In this document: positions 58,794 through 64,000 of the stretch, piece by piece | Layout: each line of letters opens with the position of its first letter | Position numbering within the stretch: position 1 is the first letter of the stretch | Assembly (NCBI GenBank): GCA_944377405.1 | Contig: CALWES010000003.1 | Location: 124,001 to 188,000 of the forward strand | Source of the DNA: an uncultured Lachnospiraceae bacterium | GTDB lineage: Bacteria > Bacillota > Clostridia > Lachnospirales > Lachnospiraceae | Reading direction: 5' to 3' | Length of the DNA: 64,000 nt | The notes under the pieces: generated by a model | Told to the model about the DNA's origin: nothing | Seen by the model: only the letters and a program-made list of their open reading frames with translations | Database searches by the model: none | Made by a program: the position numbers and the translations under genes

Positions 58794-59795
58794 TCAGGAG
58801 CCTGCTTTCAGATCACAAGATCCGGGGCAGGCTTTTTTTGCTGCCTCTTCTTCCCTCGGAAGGAGCTTCAGGAACTCCTCCATGGCTCTGGTAAGGTAGC
58901 GGCTCCTCTTATAATAGAAATAGATATGGCGGCAGTTGACGCTTCCTCCGGTCCGGAAGAAGAGGATCCTGCTGTCGGAGGGGACATTTTTGATGAGGGT
59001 GTCCGTTACGAAGGCGATGCCCATGCCCCGGCAGGCCAGGTGGTAGGCGGTCATCTGCTGATCCAGATTCAGGAGGATCCTGGGATGCCGGATCCCGGCC
59101 TCGTTCAGAAGGATATCGGAGCGCTCCCTGGTATCATTGCCATGCCGCAGGAGCAGGAAGGGGGCCTCCGCAAACAGAGACAGGTCCACAGGCCTGACAG
59201 TGTCCAGAAGGTGTCTGTCATTGCGGATATCCTCTGAGGATAATACGGAATCATCGAAAGTTTCTGCTTTGTCAGAAATAATGGCCTTCGGAACCGCCAG
59301 AAGCAGATGCTCGGTCTTAAACCAGCGCCGCTCATAGATCTCCCCGGGGAAGGGGTAATTGTCGATGACAAGGTCCAGGGAGCCGGAAAAAAGAAGCTGT
59401 TCCAGCTGCTTCGTGTTGGATTCCACCAGGTTCATTTCCACTCCTGGGAACTGCTTCATGAAGCGCTGGAGAAGGGGCGGCAGCACATAGGAGGTGAAGA
59501 GGTTTGTGCCCCCCACCGCCAGATGGCCGATGCGGAGGCTCTCCAGATCATTCAGGTAGTTATCGAACTCATTTTCCATATCCATAAGCCGCTCCACACA
59601 GCGGATGTACCGCTCCCCGCATTCCGTAAGCCGCGGAGGCACGGTGCTCCGGTCAAAGATGGGGGCCCCCAGCTTCCGCTCCACTTTCTTTACCATGGCG
59701 CTTAAAGAGGGCTGGGTGATGTAAAGCTTTTCCGCAGCCTTTGAGAAGCTTCCGGTCTTATAGACCTCGTAAATATATTCCTTTCCTTCAAACAT
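58794..59795 (-). CDS. LysR-family transcriptional regulator
   Basis: 333 residues, slightly longer than average because of a charged C-terminal tail that runs through the tRNA-Gln terminator. HTH in residues 1-60 (EVYKTGSFSKAAEKLYITQP, then SLSAMVKKVERKLGAPIFDR), effector domain from about 90. Divergent from aspA with a TATAG-N8-CTATA box between the two promoters, so it probably controls aspartase in response to an amino-acid or C4 signal. Start behind GGAAAGGAAGG. Confidence 0.95.
   Translation of the reverse strand: MFEGKEYIYEVYKTGSFSKAAEKLYITQPSLSAMVKKVERKLGAPIFDRSTVPPRLTECGERYIRCVERLMDMENEFDNYLNDLESLRIGHLAVGGTNLFTSYVLPPLLQRFMKQFPGVEMNLVESNTKQLEQLLFSGSLDLVIDNYPFPGEIYERRWFKTEHLLLAVPKAIISDKAETFDDSVLSSEDIRNDRHLLDTVRPVDLSLFAEAPFLLLRHGNDTRERSDILLNEAGIRHPRILLNLDQQMTAYHLACRGMGIAFVTDTLIKNVPSDSRILFFRTGGSVNCRHIYFYYKRSRYLTRAMEEFLKLLPREEEAAKKACPGSCDLKAGS
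58799..58838 (+). terminator. Terminator of tRNA-Gln
   Basis: AGCCTGC (58799-58805) pairs with GCAGGCT (58827-58833), followed by TTTTTT. It overlaps the 3' coding end of the convergent lysR gene. Confidence 0.85.
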
Positions 59796-59850
59796 GCTTT
59801 CCTTCCTTTCCGCCGGCCCAGTGGCCGCGCCAATGGGTGCGGGGCAGAAC

Positions 59851-59919
59851 TATAGACATTTGCCTATATCCATTATACCAATATATGTATTTGAAACTAT
59901 CCTAGCCTGAATCTATAAT
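59851..59919. promoter_or_regulatory. LysR box and aspA promoter
   Basis: TATAG-ACATTTGC-CTATA (59851-59868) is an inverted T-N11-A-type LysR site. The aspA promoter follows: TTGAAA (59891-59896), 17 bp, TATAAT (59914-59919). Confidence 0.8.
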
Positions 59920-59971
59920 GAAATCAACATAAAACGGCAGAAATCTGCAAAAAATCGGAGGAAAATCAAAT

Positions 59972-61417
59972 ATGGGAACAGAAATCAAGGCATTCCGGCT
60001 GGAGCATGATTCGATTGGAGAGAAGAAGGTTCCGGCAGATGCCTATTATGGTGTCCAGACACTGCGGGCTGCAGAAAACTTTCACATTACGGGACTTCTG
60101 ATGCATCCGGAGATGATCATCAGTATCGCCCAGATCAAGAAGGCAGCCGCCATCACAAACTTTGAGGCAGGACGCCTGGATAAGAAGCGGGCAGGAGCCA
60201 TCGTAAAGGCCTGCGAAGAGATCATCGACGGAAAGCTCCTGGATCAGTTTATCGTAGATCCCATCCAGGGCGGCGCCGGTACCTCCCTGAACATGAACGC
60301 AAACGAGGTCATTGCCAACAGGGCCATCGAGATCCTGGGAGGCAAGAAGGGGGATTATTCCATCATCAACCCCAACGACCATGTAAATTATGGCCAGTCC
60401 ACCAATGACGTCTTCCCTTCCTGCGGAAGGATGACCGCCATGAAGCTTCTGGACAAGGCCAAGAAGGAACTGGAGCGGCTCCATGAGACTCTGATGCATA
60501 AGAGCGAGGAGTTCGACAATGTTATCAAGATGGGACGTACCCAGCTTCAGGACGCAGTGCCGATCCGACTCGGACAGGAGTTCCACGCCTACGGTTCCGC
60601 CATCCAGAGGGATATCCGCCGTTTTGAAAATGCAAGACATGAGATGGGCGCCCTGAACATCGGCGGTACCGCCATCGGAACGGGACTGAACGCGGACGTT
60701 CAGTATTTCCAGAAGGTGGTCCAGAACATCGCTCTGGTATCCGGCCTGGATCTCTACCAGTCCTTTGACCTGATCGACGCCACCCAGAACCTGGACGGCT
60801 ATGCTTCCGTCTCCGGAACCGTAAAGACCTGTGCCATTAACCTCTCCAAGATGTCCAATGACCTGCGTCTGATGTCCTCCGGTCCCAGAGCCGGCCTCGG
60901 GGAGATCAACCTTCCGCCGAAGCAGAACGGCTCCTCCATCATGCCCGGTAAGGTAAACCCGGTCATCCCGGAGGTAGTGAACCAGGTTGCCTTCAATATC
61001 ATCGGCAACGATATGACCATCGCCATGGCAACGGAGGCAGGCCAGCTGGAGCTGAATGCCTTCGAGCCCATTATCTTCTACAACCTGTTCCAGTCCATCG
61101 AGACCCTGTCCTATGCAGTGCATACCCTGGTGGACAACTGTATCTCCGGTATCACGGCAAACGTGGACAAGTGCCGGGACGAGGTATTGGGCAGCGTAGG
61201 CATCATCACCGCCATCTGCCCCCATGTGGGTTACGAGAAGGCAGCGATCCTGGCCAAGGAAGCCATCCGCACCGGCGCTTCCGTCCGGGATCTGATCCTG
61301 CGGGATGGACTGCTGACGGAGAAGGAGCTGGATATCATCCTGGACCCCTATTCCATGACGGAGCCGGGTATCTCAGGAGAGGAGCTTCTGGACGGAAAGG
61401 AGCCCAACTTCGATTAA
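59972..61417 (+). CDS. aspA: Aspartate ammonia-lyase (aspartase)
   Basis: Reversibly deaminates L-aspartate to fumarate plus ammonia, feeding fumarate into anaerobic metabolism. 481 residues, fumarase/aspartase superfamily. N-terminal EHDSIGEKKVPADAYYGVQT, the STNDVFPS catalytic region (about 141), MGRTQLQDAVPI, and the flexible SS loop GSSIMPGKVNP (320-330). Cytoplasmic homotetramer. Ribosome site GGAGG before ATG; driven by a near-consensus promoter next to a LysR box. Confidence 0.96.
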   Translation: MGTEIKAFRLEHDSIGEKKVPADAYYGVQTLRAAENFHITGLLMHPEMIISIAQIKKAAAITNFEAGRLDKKRAGAIVKACEEIIDGKLLDQFIVDPIQGGAGTSLNMNANEVIANRAIEILGGKKGDYSIINPNDHVNYGQSTNDVFPSCGRMTAMKLLDKAKKELERLHETLMHKSEEFDNVIKMGRTQLQDAVPIRLGQEFHAYGSAIQRDIRRFENARHEMGALNIGGTAIGTGLNADVQYFQKVVQNIALVSGLDLYQSFDLIDATQNLDGYASVSGTVKTCAINLSKMSNDLRLMSSGPRAGLGEINLPPKQNGSSIMPGKVNPVIPEVVNQVAFNIIGNDMTIAMATEAGQLELNAFEPIIFYNLFQSIETLSYAVHTLVDNCISGITANVDKCRDEVLGSVGIITAICPHVGYEKAAILAKEAIRTGASVRDLILRDGLLTEKELDIILDPYSMTEPGISGEELLDGKEPNFD

Positions 61418-61460
61418 GCGCAGACAGCTTGCGTTTTTTCAGAAAATCAGATACAATAAA

Positions 61461-61495
61461 ACACAGCGGAAGCAGGATTGCCTCCGCTGTGTTTT
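61461..61495 (+). terminator. Terminator of aspA, abutting tRNA-Leu
   Basis: ACACAGCGGA (61461-61470) pairs with TCCGCTGTGT (61483-61492), followed by TTTT that runs directly into the tRNA 5' end. Confidence 0.85.
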
Positions 61496-61578
<83 letters not shown>

Positions 61579-61587
61579 GACCATGAT

Positions 61588-61628
61588 AATCCGAACCCGG
61601 TTCCAATCGGGGACGGATTCGGATTTTT
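61588..61628 (+). terminator. Terminator of tRNA-Leu
   Basis: AATCCGAA (61588-61595) with TTCGGATT (61618-61625), inner CCCGG/CGGGG pairing, TTTTT tail. Confidence 0.88.
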
Positions 61629-61650
61629 AGTATATCTATGCTAAAGCAAA

Positions 61651-61679
61651 AGCGGCGGTATCATAACGATACCGCCGCT
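61651..61679. terminator. Bidirectional terminator at the element edge
   Basis: AGCGGCGGTATC-ATAAC-GATACCGCCGCT perfect 12-bp stem, TTTTG on the plus side and TTTTG on the minus side. It ends the minus-strand mobile-element operon. Confidence 0.9.
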
Positions 61680-61683
61680 TTTG

Positions 61684-61851
61684 TTATACGCTTTTATGTT
61701 GTTCTGCTTCCTTTGCCCTCTGTGCTTTCCATTCTTCAAATTCTTTCTGCCCCTCCGGGCTGGCAAAGAATTTCTGAATTTCGGGAAGCAAGCACCGGGC
61801 AAGGGCATTTATCTCATGCTGTGGGGTTTTGTCCGAGTGCTTTTCTGCCAT
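61684..61851 (-). CDS. Small mobile-element protein (55 aa)
   Basis: Reads MAEKHSDKTPQHEINALARC and continues LLPEIQKFFASPEGQKEFEE to a charged Lys/Ala/Glu tail ending HKSV. Ribosome site AAAGGCG before ATG 61851. It lies immediately downstream of the MobV relaxase on the same strand and before the terminator, so it is co-transcribed. Helical, soluble, no recognised family; likely an accessory of the mobile element. Confidence 0.75.
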   Translation of the reverse strand: MAEKHSDKTPQHEINALARCLLPEIQKFFASPEGQKEFEEWKAQRAKEAEQHKSV

Positions 61852-61925
61852 AGCTCGCCTTTCTTTATTCAGTTGTCAAGGTACAATGCCGCATAGGGGC
61901 GGCGTAAAAATCTGCTTATAATCAA

Positions 61926-62867
61926 TCACCTTTCCTTTGTGTGTCGCTGTTGCCGTTTCAATTCCGCCAGCACTTCCGGCGGGATACGGTCAACAAATTT
62001 TTGAATGTTCTGTAGTTCACTTTCCAGCTTTGCCCGTTCCATACGGTCTTTCATCTTGCCGCTTTCACTGGCTCTGGCTCGTTCTTCCAGCTTTTCATTT
62101 TCAGCTAACAGGTCATTGATCGTGACCTTGTATTTTTTGAGCTGCCGGTCGAAATTCTCCATCTGGGGAAACCACTTTTTCAGTAGGGAGAGGGCTTCCT
62201 CTTTCTTCTTCCCTGCATTGAACGGGGTAATGCCGTCCAGCGTGGCTTCAATAGTTCTTGCCTGTTTGGAGAGATTGACCGCCTGTTTGAACAGCCGGGT
62301 AGGGATATGCTTCCTGCCTGTCTTGCTGGCACTTTCTCCACGCTCCAAGTCGGGATATTTCTCCACCATATAGGCGTGAAAATCGTCCTGCCACTTTGTG
62401 AGGTTGGCTCTGTTTCCGATAATCTCCTTTGCACACAGCCGGTTGTCCTGCGTCAGCGGAACAAAGACCAAATGCAGATGGGGTGTTTTTTCGTCCATGT
62501 GTACCACCGCAGACACAATATTTTCTTTCCCTACCCGCCCGATTAAGAAATCAGCCGCCCTCTGGAAAAATGCCTGTATCTCCTTTGGGGGCTTGCCCTT
62601 GAAAAACTCCGGGCTGGCGGTAATCAGCGTGTCCACAAACCGGGTGCTGTCCTTACGGGTACGGCAGCCAGCCTGTTCAATGCGGTTTTGAATGAAATGG
62701 TAGTATCTGCCCTCTGGCTTGACAATGTGGAAGTTGTACTTGCTCCTGCTGGTGTCAATGTCGGGATTGCTGGCGTACTGTTCCTTTTGCCGTTCGTGAT
62801 GGGCTTCCAGCGGTTTTGCCGGATTGCCCTTGTGCTTTTCAAATCGTAAAATTGCGTGTTGTGCCAT
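61926..62867 (-). CDS. MobV-family relaxase (Pre/Mob)
   Basis: 313 residues. Nicks oriT to start conjugative mobilisation. Pre/Mob N-terminal domain with HxDExxPHxH metal motif as HMDEKTPHLH (His123-His132) and N-terminal RFEKHKGNPAKPLEAHHER. A coiled-coil C-terminus (DLLAENEKLEERARASESGK) follows. Shorter than plasmid Mob proteins (about 400 or more) but complete in the catalytic part. ATG 62867 behind GAAAGGAG. The promoter and palindromes just upstream probably include the origin of transfer. Confidence 0.9.
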   Translation of the reverse strand: MAQHAILRFEKHKGNPAKPLEAHHERQKEQYASNPDIDTSRSKYNFHIVKPEGRYYHFIQNRIEQAGCRTRKDSTRFVDTLITASPEFFKGKPPKEIQAFFQRAADFLIGRVGKENIVSAVVHMDEKTPHLHLVFVPLTQDNRLCAKEIIGNRANLTKWQDDFHAYMVEKYPDLERGESASKTGRKHIPTRLFKQAVNLSKQARTIEATLDGITPFNAGKKKEEALSLLKKWFPQMENFDRQLKKYKVTINDLLAENEKLEERARASESGKMKDRMERAKLESELQNIQKFVDRIPPEVLAELKRQQRHTKER

Positions 62868-62901
62868 AAACTCCTTTCCTCGTTCCTTTCCCTTCCGTTC
62901 C

Positions 62902-62926
62902 GGGGTTTTCCACAGGGAAAATCCCC
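62902..62926. other. Hairpin upstream of mobV (oriT candidate)
   Basis: GGGGTTTTCC-ACAG-GGAAAATCCCC, stem of ten pairs with one bulge, 35 bp upstream of the relaxase start. MobV origins of transfer usually lie just before the relaxase gene and contain such an inverted repeat. No known oriT was matched. Confidence 0.4.
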
Positions 62927-62993
62927 CTGAAAATAGCTCTGATAGGATTGGAATGGAATCGATATAAATAAATCATTTTAATCTCTGTATTTC

Positions 62994-63021
62994 TATATAC
63001 CGTCCGATTTCGGTACTCCAA
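62994..63021 (-). promoter_or_regulatory. Probable mobV promoter
   Basis: Minus strand TTGGAG (63016-63021), 16 bp, TATATA (62994-62999). The -35 and spacer overlap the left arm of the long palindrome at 63004. Confidence 0.55.
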
Positions 63022-63080
63022 GAGGGCTGATTTTCGTACTCGTCAAGTACGGTTTTCAGCCCTCCGGCGTACCAAAACGG
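63004..63080. repeat. 77-bp nested palindrome between mobV and repA
   Basis: Three concentric arm pairs share one centre (63043). Outer: CCGATTTCGGTACTCC with GGCGTACCAAAACGG (imperfect). Middle: AGGGCTGA/TCAGCCCT, perfect. Inner: CGTACT/AGTACG around CGTCA. Symmetric 4-base T-rich gaps separate the arms. Could be an oriT, a replication-related structure or an attenuator. Confidence 0.75.
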
Positions 63081-63092
63081 AAATTCAAGAAG

Positions 63093-63452
63093 TCAGGGAT
63101 TGGAACTGCCCTCATAGGATTTTGGGTAAATGCGGTTGGGTTTTCCACAGCCTTGTTTCTTGATGTCGATCAGCTCTGCATACTGTAATTCCCGCAGGGT
63201 GTTGACCGCCTTTTGCCGCCCACAGTGAAGCAGCCCTACCACCTCGCAGATGGGATAGTACAGGTAAATCCGCCCGTACTCGTCCGCCCATCCGTTTTTG
63301 CGGGATAGGTCTGCCCGGCGCAGGATAAAGGCATACAGCAGCTTTGCTTCATTGGACAGCGGCTGATAGGTTGGTGCTTCAAACAGGAAATTGGGAAGCT
63401 GGGTGAAGCTCTGTGCCCGTTCCTGTTGGTAGTGATAGATAAACTTTGTCAT
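63093..63452 (-). CDS. RepA_N-type replication initiator (N-terminal domain only)
   Basis: 119 residues matching the N-terminal winged-helix of RepA_N initiators (QLPNFLFEAPTYQPLSNEAK, LLYAFILRRADLS, GRIYLYYPICEVVGLLHCGR). Full-length RepA_N proteins are about 280-350 residues, so this is a short form comprising only the DNA-binding domain. The tail GKPNRIYPKSYEG closes the domain normally, so it is not an obvious truncation. Located between the VLRF1 protein gene and the MobV relaxase in the mobile element. Confidence 0.85.
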   Translation of the reverse strand: MTKFIYHYQQERAQSFTQLPNFLFEAPTYQPLSNEAKLLYAFILRRADLSRKNGWADEYGRIYLYYPICEVVGLLHCGRQKAVNTLRELQYAELIDIKKQGCGKPNRIYPKSYEGSSNP

Positions 63453-63461
63453 AGTGTCTTA

Positions 63462-63571
63462 TGGACAATTAGAAGCCCTGTTTTGAGGGTTAGCGATAAA
63501 GAATACCACCTGCCCCGGTTTGGTGTTCGGAAAGCCCCATAAATACAGGCTTTTTCGCCCCTAATTGTCCA
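63462..63571. repeat. 11-bp inverted repeats framing an ORF-free 88-bp segment
   Basis: TGGACAATTAG (63462-63472) and CTAATTGTCCA (63561-63571) are perfect inverted copies. The right copy contains the last codons and stop of the VLRF1 gene; the left one lies 10 bp upstream of repA. The interval has an AAGCC/GGCTT stem that could terminate transcription. Confidence 0.6.
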
Positions 63572-63971
63572 CGCTCGCCCTCCTTTTCCGTTCACTTTCT
63601 GCTTTCTGCCGCCTGTGAACGCTGGCGGCGCAGTCGGGACAGTATTTCGCCCGATTAGAGCCGGGAACAAAAGCTTTCCGACAGACAATACACCGTTTTG
63701 CGTCCTTATCCCGGAAAATCTCTGCTTCCAGCGTCCGATCCAGCGGCAGGACAGCCCAGCGGAAATGCTTGCAGCAGACCGAGAAAGAAATCGTCTGCGG
63801 ACAGATACAGGTATCGCCATCATCCAGCACAATGCAGTTGCCGCTATCATAGCTGCAACATTCCCGGCGAATCAAGGCGTTTGCCCGTTTCCGCTGTGCT
63901 GGGGTCATGCGGTGCAGAGAGCCGTCCGGCTTGCGCTCCAACGGCGGCAGCTTTTTGAGATTGTTTTCCAT
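63561..63971 (-). CDS. Cysteine-rich VLRF1-type zinc-finger protein
   Basis: 136 residues, small basic protein with several Cys pairs: ECCSYDSGNCIVLDDGDTCIC, then VCCKHF and a C-terminal zinc-ribbon-like CIVCRKAFVPGSN, then YCPDCAA. The sequence pattern corresponds to the cysteine-rich VLRF1 domain proteins common in Clostridial integrative elements. Role unknown. First visible gene of the minus-strand element operon; the element continues past the window end. Confidence 0.85.
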   Translation of the reverse strand: MENNLKKLPPLERKPDGSLHRMTPAQRKRANALIRRECCSYDSGNCIVLDDGDTCICPQTISFSVCCKHFRWAVLPLDRTLEAEIFRDKDAKRCIVCRKAFVPGSNRAKYCPDCAASVHRRQKAESERKRRASVDN

Positions 63972-64000
63972 GTGTGTCCTCCGCTTTGTCTGATTGCCGT

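Noticed and set aside
61638..61896. Two overlapping plus-strand frames of 71 codons near the element edge
   Set aside because: They lie opposite the 55-residue minus-strand gene, which has a start, ribosome site and coherent protein composition.

Overview
This is about 64 kb of GC-rich chromosome from an anaerobic Bacillota, most likely a gut Lachnospiraceae/Clostridia. The grounds are the GGGtGRT/IscU-like pair, two [FeFe] hydrogenases, the rho-rpmE-prmC-prfA neighbourhood, cell-wall-binding-repeat proteins, a split ThrE exporter and a MobV/RepA_N mobile element. Family-level placement is inference; there is no rRNA in the window.

Left part (1-13.5 kb): the end of cysS, then mini-RNase III and tRNA-Thr. 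Next is an uncharacterised IscU-like/GGGtGRT gene pair. A LysR-controlled divergon follows, carrying an internally deleted SDR gene, a small protein, a cyclophilin-like lipoprotein and an alpha/beta hydrolase. A more AT-rich patch of lipoprotein genes comes next; one of them is driven by a promoter with a G9 run in its spacer. A GntR regulator then diverges from an L-cysteine desulfidase-family gene plus dipeptidase operon.

Middle part (13.5-33.4 kb): three tRNAs, then envelope genes (M20 peptidase, CapA-like, LCP, SH3, and a possibly frameshifted HTH gene). A small secreted wall-binding protein is followed by a candidate structured ncRNA with its own promoter and terminator. After a HAD phosphatase and two overlapping XRE-like regulators comes rho-rpmE-DUF1385-prmC-prfA. 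This runs into a surface-polysaccharide block (flippase, GT2, AlgJ/AlgX-like protein, MBOAT acyltransferase) and a secreted L,D-transpeptidase.

Sugar locus (33.5-47.6 kb): xylulokinase, two PfkB kinases, a class II aldolase and a ribose-type ABC importer. These are followed by a membrane-anchored binding protein, histidine kinase, response regulator, a second extracellular binding protein, D-lyxose isomerase and a VOC protein. The set reads as sensing, uptake and phosphorylation of a pentose/ketose such as D-lyxose or D-xylulose; the exact substrate is inferred.

Right part (47.7-64 kb): ligA, a MATE transporter, split ThrE and a group B-like [FeFe] hydrogenase. Next is a two-gene operon pairing an M3-type [FeFe] hydrogenase with an unusual NuoF-fragment/GltD-like flavoprotein. 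Then come tRNA-Gln, a LysR divergent from aspartase (aspA), and tRNA-Leu with an encoded CCA. Just beyond that tRNA begins a mobile element on the minus strand (MobV relaxase, RepA_N initiator, Cys-rich VLRF1 protein) that runs off the window.

Regulation seen in sequence: many consensus sigma-A promoters with 16-18 bp spacers, two LysR T-N11-A boxes, several palindromic operators and many rho-independent terminators. No CRISPR array was seen.
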